Assembly: GCA_003116995.1 (NCBI GenBank)
Contig: BDSL01000045.1
Location: 310,001 to 374,000 of the forward strand
DNA length: 64,000 nt
Reading direction: 5' to 3'
Source of the DNA: Yamagishiella unicocca
Taxonomy: Eukaryota; Chlorophyta; Chlorophyceae; Chlamydomonadales; Volvocaceae
Part shown: positions 11,871-23,084 of the stretch, piece by piece
Numbering within the stretch: position 1 is the first letter of the stretch
How the letters are laid out: each line of letters starts with the position of its first letter
Position numbers and translations under genes: made by a program
Notes under the pieces: model-generated
The model's database searches: none
What the model was told of the DNA's origin: nothing
Seen by the model: only the letters and a program-made list of their open reading frames with translations

Positions 11871-14800
11871 ATGTCGGCCAACGGCTCGCAGTCGCACCAT
11901 GCGGTGGTTCTCATCCTCGATTACGGCTCACAGTACACGCAGCTCATCACGCGCCGCGTGCGCGAGCTGTGCATGTTCTCTATGCTCTTCCCTGGCGATG
12001 CTTCCCTGGTGCGCGACGTTGCGTGTAAGTCTCGGAAGCTCGACTGGAGTTAATCGGTCAAACTCTCTGCCTGCAGGAGCGCATTAAGAGCGTGAGCCCC
12101 CGCGTTGTCATCCTTTCCGGCGGCCCCAACTCCGTGCACGTTGAGGGCTCGCCGCGCGTGCCGGACGGCTTCTTCGAGTACTGCGCCGAGAACAACGTGC
12201 CCGTTCTCGGTATCTGCTATGGCATGCAATTGATTACCCAGCGATTGGGTGGAGAGGTCAAGGCTGCAGTTCACGGTGGCGAGTATGGCCGCATGCCGAT
12301 GGAAATCGCGCCGTCCTCGCAGCTCTTCTCCTTCCTGAGCAGCAGCACCGTCAATGTGTGGATGAGCCACGGTGATGAGGCTGTCGTCTTGCCTGCCGGC
12401 TTCACAGCTGTTGCCAAGAGCCAACAGGTGTGTGTTAACACGTGACGTGGGCGTTACGCTGCGCACCCCTTCCGCCTCAACTCCGGTGAAAGACATGTGC
12501 CTATTCGCCCCACGTCAGTAATTCCCACTTCTCAAGTTACATTTCCATGTGCGGTCTCCATGCCGAATGATTGACGAGGTCTACCTGCTTCGACGGTTGG
12601 GTATCAGTAGCGGTCCTTGACCCTCGCCCTGAATGGTCGGACGTGTTGTGCAGGGTGCCATCGTCGCGATCGAAAACACCGAGAGCCGCATCTACGGCTT
12701 CCAATTCCACCCGGAGGTCATGCACACGGAGCACGGCATGGAGATGATCAAGCACTTCTTGATCGGCATCGCCCAAGTGCCCGCCGACTGGAACATGGGC
12801 CAGGTGCTGGAGGAGCAGCTGCAGAAGATTGCTCTGCTGGTGAGGCGGTGACCGATATATGACCGGAGGGCAGTATCGTTGCAATATGAACCATAACCGG
12901 AGAGGCGATGTCGTTGCAACACGAGGACGTCGAGCCTCCTGGTTGCGTTTGTTGCGTTGCTGCGCCACACCTTCCTAGTCCTGCCCTATGCACGTAGGTG
13001 GTCATTGTGCCTAGCCCACGGCTGTAGACTGCACGTAGGTGGCCATTGTGCCTAGCCCACGGCTGTATAATCTACCTCAAGTGCTTGCGCCAAAGCACAT
13101 CACTTGCGCCTCGCCTTGCCCCTGCAACCCACCGGCCATGCCCGGCAGCCCGGCACCTTGGCCATGAAGCACCCTCCAACTTGTACCGATAACTCACAGC
13201 AGTACCTCACCTCCCCCTCGGTCCAACCACTTTGTAGGTCGGTCCCGATGACCATGCCATCTGCGCGCTGTCGGGCGGTGTCGACAGCACCGTGGCCGCC
13301 ACTCTGGTGCACAAGGTGTTGGGCGACCGCCTGCACTGCGTGTTCGTGGACAACGGGCTGCTCCGCTTCAACGTAAGAGCACCCTGGGCAGTGTTGCATG
13401 ATGAACTGTGTTGCATGATGAACTGTGTTGCATGATGAACTGTGTTGCATGATGAACTGTGTTGCATGATGAACTGTGTTGCATGATGAACTGTGTTGCA
13501 TGATGAACTGTGTTGCATGATGAACTGTGTTGCATGATGAACTGTGTTGCATGATTAGGGGTGCGCGGCACGGTGCCTGCCGGCAGCATTAGCGCCTCCT
13601 CCTGCTTGGCGGAGACGGGGGGTTGCGACATGCGGCGCGGACAACTATTTTCGGCCCCTAGCGCTGCCGTCAACCCTCTTTCCCTGCTTCTCCCCTTTTT
13701 GCACACTACAGGAACAACAACGCGTGATGGAGACCTTCAACAGCCACCTCCACCTGCCCGTCACGTGTGTCGACCACACCGGTCCGATGCTGGCTCGCCT
13801 GGCCGGCCTCAGCGACCCGGAGGCCAAGCGCAAGGCGATTGGCGCGGAGTTCATCGAGGTGTTCAAGAACTACGCCACCGAGCTGGAGAAGAAGCTGGGC
13901 AAGAAGCCCAACTACCTGGTGCAGGGCACGTTGTGAGTCGGGTCGCGGGTCGAGGATCCGGGGGATGGTGGGTCCACGCAGCCAGCACCGCCTTGGCGGA
14001 TCGGACCGGTAAAGCTGTCCGTCCGCATGGGGTGTCTGTTTCGTTGGCTTCCACAGCGGTTCCACCGGTTCTCGTCTTGACCCGAAATGCGGCGCCGCCA
14101 CTCCCCGACCTCAGGTACCCCGATGTGATCGAGTCGTGCCCTCCCCCGGGCAGCGGCCAGAAGCACAGCCACATGATCAAGTCCCACCACAACGTGGGCG
14201 GCCTGCCGAAGGACCTGCAGTTCACCCTCATCGAGCCCTTCCGTGACCTCTTCAAGGACGAGGTGAGGCGGTTTCGTTCATGGGGAAGATGAAGTGGCAT
14301 GGCATCTTCCGACATGCTTTCACAAAGACGCCCCGTCTGGCGGGCTTCCCTAGCAGCGCGCCCGCACGTTTCGTTGAACTGGGCTTACTACGTGTCTTTT
14401 TACTGATCAGACGCGCTGCGCTGCACTGCATTGCGCGAGTGTTGAAAATTGAATGGTCTTGTCCTTCATCATGTTAACGGGCGGCTTCCCACCACTCGGG
14501 GCTACTACGCAGGTCCGCGCCATTGGCCGCTTGTTGGGGGTCCCCGAGCAGTTCATCAAGCGCCACCCCTTCCCTGGACCCGGCCTGGCCGTGCGCGTGC
14601 TGGGCGACGTGACGGAGGAGGGCAAGCTGGACACGCTGCGGGAGGTTGACGAGATCTTCATCAACACCATCCGCGACTACGGCCTTTACGACGAGATCTG
14701 GCAGGCTTTCGCCGTCTTCCTTCCGATCAAGGCCGTGGGCGTGCAGGGCGACCAGCGCACACACAGCCACGTGGTAGCCCTCCGCGCCGTAACATCCGCC

Positions 14801-14944
14801 GATGGCATGACGGCTGACTGGTACAGCTTCACTCCCGCGTTCCTGCGCGACGTGTCGACCCGCATCTGCAACAAGGTCCGCACCGTAAACCGTGTCTGCT
14901 ACGACATCACCAGCAAGCCCCCGGGCACCATCGAGTGGGAGTAA
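11871..14944 (+). CDS. guaA: GMP synthase (glutamine-hydrolysing)
   Basis: Converts XMP, glutamine and ATP to GMP, the last step of de novo guanine nucleotide synthesis. Seven exons close in phase to 536 residues: 11871-12008, 12077-12427, 12654-12839, 13238-13372, 13712-13932, 14115-14262 and 14513-14944. The N-terminal class I glutamine amidotransferase has [10 protein letters not shown] near the start, the nucleophile in LGICYGMQ (C93) and the His/Glu pair in FQFHPEV (H182, E184). The ATP-pyrophosphatase domain has the PP-loop [10 protein letters not shown] (residues 236-245). The C-terminal dimerisation domain contains [10 protein letters not shown] and ends in GTIEWE, the canonical end of the family. 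Length matches the usual ~525 residues, and no transit peptide is obvious, so a cytosolic location is likely. The first donor used is CTG/GTGCGC; the nearby GTAAGT would create an in-frame stop. Confidence 0.96.
13391..13556 (+). repeat. 17-bp minisatellite in GMP synthetase intron 4
   Basis: Nine full copies and a partial tenth of the unit GTGTTGCATGATGAACT follow each other without visible divergence. The array starts 18 bp after the exon-4 donor. The near-perfect identity indicates recent expansion. Confidence 0.95.
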
Positions 14945-16507
14945 ACCACAGCTGCTGCAGCTCAGCTGCGGTGGCGATGGCATGATCGTAGGGGCGTCCC
15001 TGGGGGCGTGTCGGCAGGGTGTCGGTTGGAACGGAGTTCGGGGGTAGGTGTGGAGGCGCTGTGATTTGCGTTGATGACCAGGTTCGTGGCGTGCAGAGTG
15101 AAAGAAAAGGAGACAGGGCTCCTGGCTTGCCTAGTGACTACATTGCACTGCAAGTCGGCGCTAGCACTGCGGCAAGTGCAGTTCTCGTATTACGGTAGTA
15201 GGGTGGAAAGCGCAGCGGTTACTGACTTCGTTGTGCGCGTTCGCGCAACTGGTATTTTGACATCCCGATGGGCGGGAAATGACCGACCGGACACGACGAG
15301 GGCGCGGGTGCACCGCGACTCAGCAAAGACAACAGGTAGACGGTTTTGCAATGCGTTCCCCAAACTTATACGGGCGCGTTTTTCTCGCTTGTCGCTAAGG
15401 CAGCGCTGCTGCAAATATATTGGGCAGCTTGCTCAAGTGTGCATACAGTGTCATGTGCTGGATCTGCTTGGATTGTTTGTGGAGACGCTGATAGCAGCGG
15501 CATCGCGCCCTCTTTTGCGGCATCGGCCCAACTGCGGTCGTCCACCTTCATGGGCATGCCGTTCAGCTTTTGAGACTGGGCTGCCCTTAGACGCAATTCA
15601 CAGCGAGTCGCATGGTGAAGGCGAGTAATTGTCTAGCGGTCAGTTTTTGGTTGTTAGTGGTTAGAATCCATATTCTTTTCGGTTTTGGCCGTTGGCCCAT
15701 TGCCAACTACTGTCACAAAGTGGCTGATTCGGATTCAAATGGATACAGCGGTCAGCTTCGTGGAACTGACTGTTGTGGACCTGCCTAATACATGCATGTG
15801 TAAAGACAGATCCTTGTTCACCCAGGTTCACCCTCCATGCTCGTCTTCACTCACGACGTAAGCATTGTACGCAGTAATGCCACCTGCCTCCACGCATCAG
15901 TATTCAGACAACCCACAGCCATCTCTGCACCCCATACCGCGCGAGCGTACTAGTAATCATAGCTTGTACACTGCGTACAAGCATCTGGGCACGCGCTGAG
16001 GTGTGATTCGGGATCGGCAGATTTGGGAGGTGGAAGCAGCTGGAATAGTGCGTTGGTAGTGGGAGCAAAACGAATGCAAATGCATAGCTCCAAATCTCAA
16101 ATTCGCCATTATCTGGTTTAGGTGCTGGAGGTATAGCGCGTGGCATGCAGTGTGAACAGAGAAGGGTTGAGATTGGGACAGAGGCGATCATTACATTGCC
16201 GAATAGGTGCGCGCACTGCGTCCATGGCGTTTCCCGACCATTTGTAAATAAGTGGGTGTTCACCACACACTGAACCCCCGTTGGGCGCGCTCGCGCAATT
16301 GCTTTGATGCCAACCTGTACTAGCGCGGGGCCTGTACCAGCGCAGGGCCTGTACCAGTGCAGGGAAACGATCCACCGGTCCTGGTGGCTGCATGAGGGTT
16401 CTCAACACGTTCTCTAAACATTGCACAGACAGTCTCTGCACGCAAACGCGGTTTGCACACAGTGTCAAGTGCGTGACTGGTCCGCGACCACGCGGACAGA
16501 AGCTGCC
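14945..16507. other. Spacer between convergent GMP synthetase and LC1 genes
   Basis: About 1.56 kb without an intact gene. A segment at 15499-15580 on the minus strand resembles the last exon of LC1 and is listed separately. 16318-16370 has three short near-repeats of a CAGGGCCTGTACCAG-like string. Confidence 0.5.
15499..15580 (-). pseudogene. Possible decayed copy of the last LC1 exon
   Basis: On the minus strand this segment reads QKLNGMPMKVDDRSWADAAK, closely resembling the LC1 last-exon stretch [20 protein letters not shown]. It lies on the same strand as LC1 and ~0.93 kb downstream of its stop. No acceptor site precedes it in phase and an in-frame stop lies shortly upstream, so it is not a usable exon. 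A relic of a tandem duplication is the simplest reading; the match is short. Confidence 0.4.
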
Positions 16508-18004
16508 TCATGCTCCTCGCGCGGCGTTGGCCTGTTCGCGCTCATCCACGTCCACGGGCATGCCGTCCAACTTTTTGAGGTTGGGCAGCCGCTTGACCAC
16601 CTGCAGAGAGGCAAGTCAAAATGCACGCGGCCAAACCCTTCGGTCCCCAAAACGCCAAAATCTGGTATTGGCCTATTACCAACATTCGGGCAGTATCGTA
16701 CAGCAGGTAAGTAACCACAGTTTATGTACGGCGATACATGGGTCAGAGAATGTCCGAGCGTTCTGATGTAAGCCTGCGCCCACATGCATGCCGGTAGGCA
16801 TCCCCATCCATGCTCTGTAGGATTCGACGCGTGTTCAAGCCACTCACCCCGAAGCTTCCGTACGCCCATCTGGCCTATCACTTTTGTATTAGAGAATCAT
16901 CTCCACCCACCTCTATCCGGTACTCGCTGGTGGCGTTGTTCTCCTTGTAGTCATTGTACAAGGGGTTCCCCGCCAGCAGCAGGTCCTCCAGCTTCTCCAA
17001 CACGGCCAACTTGTCGATTTCGTTCCAGTTCGCCATCTTGTTATTTGAGATGTATAGCACGCGCAGGTTGACCAGCTTCTCGATGCCCGACTGATGTGGA
17101 GTGTGGGATGGGAATGGGCCAAGGGAAAGGGGTGCAAGGGGTGCGTAACTACTGCAGCGATATTCCTCTTGCACAATCCGTATCGCCTGTACGCCCATCA
17201 GGAGACTTTGATGGGATCCGGTGGGTTCTCAGCCTTAATCACCCGCTCCCTTCCTTGCGCTTCCTGGCCCATCCCTTGAACCTGTATCTGTCTGTCCCAT
17301 TCCTCTCGGCATATATGCTGCAGTCCTACAAACGCGTATCCTTGGGTTCCTTTTCTCTGCTCCGCCTTGAACCGCAGATAACGCCCCCTCTCAGCTCACA
17401 CATTACAGGACGGGCTGCTGTCGAGACACTTTCCTTGCAGAATCCGTGGAGCATTTCCGAAGAACACGTGTGTTTCTCTTACCCCCTTGGCACATCGCAG
17501 TACACCCAGCATTCACTTACCAAGCTCGCTATCTGGTTGTAGGAAATCCACAGCTCCTCCAGGGTGTCCGCGACCGCATCCAAGTTCTCTATCTTCTTAA
17601 TTAGGTTTCGCCCAAGCGAAAGGATCCGCAGGTTTTCCATACCGGACAAGCTGCTAATCTTCTCGATGTTGTTGGAGGATAGCGCCAGGTGCCTACAGGC
17701 ATCGGGTAGAGATTGTTAGGTATCGCCTACGTGACGACTACCGGCCGATGAAGGGGCAAGTGCGGCACCCACTTGCAGGCCTTTAAGGTAGAAAGCGTGG
17801 CATCCATCTTCTCGATTGGCGGAATCATGCCGTGCAACTCGACCTGGACATGCGTCAACGCCAGGACTGGGTTTGGCATAAACGGCTTAGACCATAGCGC
17901 AGCAGTGAAGCAGGGGCACTGACCTTCTCAGCCTCAGTCGCTGCCACTCCTTTCCGCTCCTCGAAAACTTTGATAGCATCTTTAATTGTGAGACCCTTCG
18001 CCAT
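16508..18004 (-). CDS. DLU1: Axonemal outer-arm dynein light chain 1 (LC1)
   Basis: Leucine-rich-repeat light chain that binds the motor domain of the gamma heavy chain of the ciliary outer dynein arm. Five minus-strand exons close in phase to exactly 198 residues: 17924-18004, 17773-17843, 17521-17692, 16911-17090 and 16508-16600. The start [17 protein letters not shown] and the body ([11 protein letters not shown], then [13 protein letters not shown] and [15 protein letters not shown]) show the six LRR beta-alpha units. The C-terminal helix [16 protein letters not shown] is the conserved capping segment. The length equals that of the Chlamydomonas protein. Exon 2 ends in the middle of a lysine codon completed by exon 3. 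The cytoplasm supplies the protein for assembly into cilia, so the organism is ciliated or descended from ciliated algae. Confidence 0.97.
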
Positions 18005-19931
18005 GGCGCCAACTTAAAGGCTTTATGACGTAAAATGCACTATGCACTGCTCCTTGTGGCAACGCTGCCTAACGATAGCAAGTGACGAGTCAACACACAG
18101 GAGGCTTACTCTTAGTTGGAGGGTCAGAGCCGCGGGCAATATTGTATAACGTTTGTATAACGAGGAAAATGCTGTTTACAAGGAAAGATTTTCGCTACAT
18201 GCTATGGCGTTTAGCAAAAAAAGCGCCCGCGCATACAGCAACGTTCGTACTGCCCCGGTAAACACATAAGTCCCCGATCTCAGGGCATACCCTGCCGCGA
18301 ATAAGGCCGTTCATTGCTGCTTCTTACGGACAGATGGTGAGCGCAGTGAGCATGCAAAATAATGGGCACGGCTGTATCCTGGTGGGTTAGTGCGGGTTCA
18401 GCCGTGTTCAGTGTGGTTTGGCTGACAATTCGAACAAGTATCACTCGGCACTGCACACTAAATTCTCCATATTCTGCTTCATCATACATGGGCGCGCTTC
18501 ATAGACAGCATGTCAAAATGGTATGCTGACGGGGGGGTGGCGGCTCAAGCACGTCCAGGTTGGCTTACCTCGGCTTATTCACAGCGTACCTCACGGATGA
18601 TGCCGGATGTGTAGAGAAGGTCCAAGGTATGCTTGATTGTTGGGGCAGAGCTTAGCGCAATTTGCGTCCGAATATGCCAGAATCCTGCAGTACATGGTCG
18701 TTCGTCCTGCCCGACACCCTCCACCGCCAAACATCTCAACGATCGCAAAGTTCGATAAGCTATCGCCATGCCTACGGCGGGTCCACACTTACAAGGAGGT
18801 GAATGAAGACAACTGACTGTCGCCTGCTCTTTCGTGTAGCGCATAGTTCGCCTGCATCGCAACCAACACCCCAGCCTCTCCAGGGCATATCGTGTTGCGA
18901 AGCCAACGCAAGCCAGGCGTAAGCCCTTAAGGCATGGCTGGTCCTAAGCTCCTAGGCGAGCGCTTTACTACTCACTTCCTGTGGCAGGATGGTTTGGCTG
19001 GTATCCATCGCTCGAACTTTTAAAACCGCCCCATACACTTTCTACTGGACATTTGACATTCCCTAGGCAGTCTTACACGACGAAGTCATTTCCTCCATTG
19101 CACATCCAGCGTACTATCAGCTGCACACTCCCTGGCGGATACCGTGGTAATCTCAAATGCACATTATGCCTAACAGCAAATACCAATTCCAACCCCATGC
19201 GCCACATACACTGGCAAACAAGGCGCTTGCGCATCCTTTCTGCAAGCACCCATGCGGTTGCGAAGACCGCCATAGGCTTGCTGGTGGTACCCAAGTTTTC
19301 CGGACACCTTCCTCAGCGTCCCTGGGCAACCGCTGCAATAAGACGACGACCACTACGGGCACCCTATAACCAGAAAGCTAATACCATCCTGACTAATGAA
19401 TGATAACATCTACACGACGGCTTGCGAACTTCCATACCCACACGCATCTCGCTCTTTCGTCCGACAACAGCTTGTATGCAAAGTCAGGTGTGTGTCAGAA
19501 AGGCCAAAGCTCGGTTGCCTGACCTGGTTTGCATTGAGGACTACCTCAGCAGTTAACAACGACTTAAGCACGTCATTGAGAGCCCGCCGCAAGGCATGGT
19601 CATCACCTCCGCACATCGATGGGCCCCATTCATTGGGCCACTCACATCATGTGCATACCTTTTCCCTGGAGCTAGTAAGGAGCCCACCTAGGCTATGCCT
19701 GGCCAATCCTGCGGCAGCATACTCGGGACCGACACTTCTTCCTAACCTATACCCACTCGCTACTTTATTTAAGTATTGCCCCACAGCCGCAACAAAGTAG
19801 AATACGGCAAAACAATGTGCAATTGACTACTTTTCAATGGTCAATGTTGGTCCCAAGACAACGGTGCCGTCATTCCATGACGGTGCCGGCCATTCAGCGC
19901 CCCTGGCTTAGCTGCAACATTATAGCAACGG
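18005..19931. other. Region with possible unmodelled minus-strand exons
   Basis: No complete gene could be built. Minus-strand stretches at ~19540-19620 (an amphipathic segment ending in CAG/GTCAGG) and ~18575-18760 could be later exons of the unrecognised gene that starts at 21228, but phases and acceptors could not be confirmed. The ~500 bp upstream of LC1 (18005-18500) presumably holds its promoter. Confidence 0.3.
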
Positions 19932-21228
19932 CTACCTTGCGCTTGAGCCATTGGAAGGGGCCCCACTTTGCTGAAACGATGGCTGGCTCAGCGGCACGGT
20001 CGTGTCCACAGGGCTGTTTAGGAAATACTTGATTTGCAGCGTATCTTTCGCCTGTGCAGGGTTACCAGTGATGTTCTGAGCTTGCCAGGAAACGATACAG
20101 ACGCAAGGAGTGTACACGTGGACGTCGCATGGAAACTTGCTGTACATGGTGGTGGCGGTGCTGGCCTGTGCATATGCCGGCATGAGCGCCTCGATGACAA
20201 TGGACACCGGATGCAGACCACTTATGTAAAGAGCAGCGAGCCGTATTCTTCCCCAAGAATTGTCCAAACACTAGATGCGCCTACCAGTGCTCATAGGAAC
20301 GAAGTGCCTTGCCTTAACCAGGTATTCCACTTATTCCGCCCCCATAACCCTGCCACCAAGCCTTTTACGAAGGGTACTTGCAACCTATGCAGTGCTGTAA
20401 TGTACGATGATGTTCAGATGAACTACTTTCGAGGCGTATGGGCTATTTCACTGCACTCTGGCAAATTTTAAAAACTCCAGCTGGGCTTTCTTACCTGGGA
20501 AGAGCACGACGGTACGAAGGGCGCCACCCGCCGGCCCTCATCTGTCGTCCTGCCGTCATTGAAGTCAACACGGTGTCCCTCGTAGGGTGTATCGACTCCG
20601 ATGAAGCGCTGCAGCGCACAGGTACGCCGGTTAAAGTTAAGTTTCGGGTTGGGAGGGAAACGACCGCAGTACTGTCGCCATCTCGTACCTCCGTGTTGGC
20701 TCGGGCAGCCTGGTCTTTGGCTTGGAACGGGTTCGCGGGTACAAACGGCGTGACGCGAGGTGCTGGCTGCTCCCGCTTTGATGGCGGCGGAGCGAAGGTT
20801 GTTTTAGGGTGTGACTTCTGTTCTGCCATAAGCTTGCGCCCAGTTGCCTTCCGCTCCGCGCGTATGAGCGCGATTAGATCGCCCTCGCTCATTTTCTGCA
20901 AGTAAAGTGATCAGTCCTTAAAGGAGGAATACAGACGTGTATGCGGTGTTCGTTACGGTCGTCTCCCGCAGCCCGCGTACCTGAAGTCCTGGGAACCGCC
21001 GTGCCAGTAGAGTCCGCCGGAACTGCATTAAGATAATAAACGGGCTGATTTGCTTTATTCATTCGACAGACTGTGAGCGCAGGTGCCTCAAGGTTCGTAG
21101 CGAAGCATTAAATCCAAGGACAGGCTTCTAATTGTAAGGCCGAGCGTTTCACTTACGAGGGCAACATCCTCTGGCGTGATATAGTCCATATCATCGGCAT
21201 CCGACTGTCCACTCGTGCTTGCCGACAT
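19932..21228 (-). CDS. Uncharacterised multi-exon gene, 5' part
   Basis: Exons that join in phase on the minus strand are 21157-21228 (ATG, MSASTSGQSDADDMDYITPE), 20981-21022, 20689-20895 and 20495-20608. A longer candidate exon from 20270 stays open to 19932. The first ~60 residues carry an acidic start and two predicted helices (FRRTLLARRFPGLQ, MSEGDLIALIRAER). A Pro/Lys-rich linker follows, then RFIGVDTPYEGHRVDF. I recognise no domain. The last exon ends at a stop without a clear family signature, and more exons may lie to the left. A short segment resembling exon 1 occurs at 31547-31590, across the transposon nest. The first four exons are fairly sure; the end is not. Confidence 0.5.
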
Positions 21229-21694
21229 TGGAGCGGGCTAGAATGAGTAGGGAAATCGGAAACGCAAAAGTTCAGTGGTTCGAGCGAACAGCTATGACAG
21301 AAGTGAAGCAAACCGATATGTGGGGAAGTTCGTAATCTAGCCACTCGACTGGTTGCAAGGCACCCTTAGAATTAGTACGACGCGAAGTGTCAGTGTAGCG
21401 CAGCAGCACATGCAGTACACGTTAGTTTCGTTCGTCGAAAACCAAGACAAGCAGAAATGCGTGCACCTAGGTAAAGCTGTTATGGCCTTCGGTCACTTCA
21501 GCAGTTCCTTCAAGGAAATCCACGTGCTCATAAGAATCGAAATTTTGATAGTCTTTCGCAGGCATGCCGGCGATTATGACCTCCTCGATCACGCGGAGGA
21601 GGACTTCCTAAAAGCAAGCTATCCCCCTCCCGAAGCGCCAGGTCCCTTACCTCTTTTACCTCCGAGACAGCAATTCCCCTCAGGGCGGTAGCAT
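21229..21694. other. Spacer left of the transposon nest
   Basis: It holds the upstream region of the gene starting at 21228 and the left flank of the foldback element. No gene is supported. No convincing target-site duplication pairs this flank with 31547 onward: the left flank ends ...GGTAGCAT and the right flank begins ATGTCGTC. Confidence 0.4.
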
Positions 21695-21730
21695 GGGGGG
21701 AATTCGCGCTATGAGAATTAGCGCTAATTC
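21695..21730 (+). repeat. Left terminal inverted repeat of element A
   Basis: It begins with six G then AATTCGCGCTATG. It pairs with the right end at 31521-31546 (read in reverse complement) and, past the element B insertion, with 25271-25296. Confidence 0.85.
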
Positions 21731-21918
21731 GCACTAATTCCAGCTGTTCGACTGTCTGGAATTTCTGCGGACGGTCTTGAAGTCCAGCGTACAGCCGTTT
21801 GAGTAACCACGCCGTTTATATTATTTGACTTTCTACAACGGGATGCACGCTGCAGATCATCAATAAACGGCGTATTTATTTGCCAACGCGCCTCGGCAGA
21901 GCGAATGGAGCATTTTTA

Positions 21919-23079
21919 GAGCCTATTTCCACTTGATTTTATTTAAGGAGTTTAAAAAAATTTAAGTCGGACTAAACTAGCACAAAATCGTAGTGCATTT
22001 CCAGGTGTGGGATTGTAGATGTTATTTAAGGCGCCGACGCGCACGAGCATCTTCGGGACGTATAAACTGACTCGTTTCTTTACAAGCTTTATAGATTTGG
22101 GTACAGCAATCATCAAAGATGCCAAATGATACTAATCGCCGCCGCTTCCTGGCGGCGGTGGCTGCCAGTAAGCAACTCGACCGGCCACCCGGCCATGGCC
22201 GTGTTCCCAAGAATGACCGGCTAGCCGGTCATGGCCGTGTTCCCGCCTTACATCCCCACAGAATCCCTTAGTATGACGGATAAGAGCATTTCGATGTGTC
22301 CGGACAACTCGCACGGGCGGGAACACGGCCGAAAAGGCTGGGAACACGGTCATGACACGCACCGTGTTCCCGCCAATAACCCCGTGTTCCCAACGATTTC
22401 CGGCCTAATATCATCCGCAGGATGTCCGGTACCCCAGAATACGACGGATAAGAGCATTTCGATGTGTCCGGACAACTCGCAAGGGCGGGAACACGGCCTA
22501 AAAGGCTGGGAACTCACACGGTCATGACACGCCACATCAGCATCAGCATAGTCTGGCCCACGCTGACATCCAACAACTCCCTTAATAGTTCCAGCTCTTT
22601 GGCTTGCTGGCTTGGCTGTCGCATGCGCACAAGGTTGGCTGAACCAGTCGCGCCTTGGCGTAGGGCTACGCCAGGGTTCCGCAGCATGATCGCCGGCGGG
22701 AATTGGAGGTGCACAATCCCTCCCGCTAATTTGCCTAAAGAGTGGTAAATATGTTGAAAGGAAGGATTTCAAAGTGCTCTGGTGAAAAATAACTATGTGG
22801 GCTATGTCAGCTCTAAAGCCCCGCTCGCAAAAAAAGTACTTGGCCGGGACCAAGTACTATAATTTTCTCTCCAGTTTCGAGGCGCTGATACTACCATTTT
22901 GTATGAAACGTTCTTATGTCAAAATTACTTCTAAAACGCGGAACCGTGCTACGTGGAGAACGGGCCAGCCTTAACTATTTGGCGCTAAGTCGGCTAAACT
23001 GCCACTAAGCCTTCTATATTTCCACTTGAGCAGGATTTAGACCAAAATCGCGTTCTAAACCTTAAGTGGAAATAGGCTC
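21919..23079. mobile_element. Element C: 1.16-kb TIR element inserted in the left arm
   Basis: Ends are GAGCCTATTTCCACTT and its inverted copy, flanked by TTA at 21916-21918 and 23080-23082. The uninterrupted counterpart in the right arm of element A reads CATTTTTAGTATGGAG once, proving an insertion with a 3-bp target duplication. TTA/TAA duplication is the habit of the PIF/Harbinger group. No transposase is present, so the copy is non-autonomous. Its TIR differs from that of element B, so B need not mobilise it. Internal sequence includes a ~90-bp direct duplication (see separate entry) and hairpin-prone CCGGCTAGCCGG. Confidence 0.85.
22268..22535 (+). repeat. Duplicated ~90-bp unit inside element C
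   Basis: Two copies of a segment starting GACGGATAAGAGCATTTCGA and running to GGTCATGACACG occur at about 22274-22358 and 22443-22533. They are separated by ~85 bp that contain GTGTTCCC motifs also seen at 22196-22240. The copies differ by a few substitutions and a short insertion. Confidence 0.7.
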
Positions 23080-23084
23080 TTAGT

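Noticed and set aside
12009..12030. GTAAGT at ~12026 as the first GMP synthetase donor
   Set aside because: Using it would create an in-frame TGA with exon 2; the GTGCGC donor at 12009 keeps phase and the family alignment.
13100..13706. Minus-strand frames rich in [15 protein letters not shown]
   Set aside because: Artefact of the 17-bp minisatellite in GMP synthetase intron 4.
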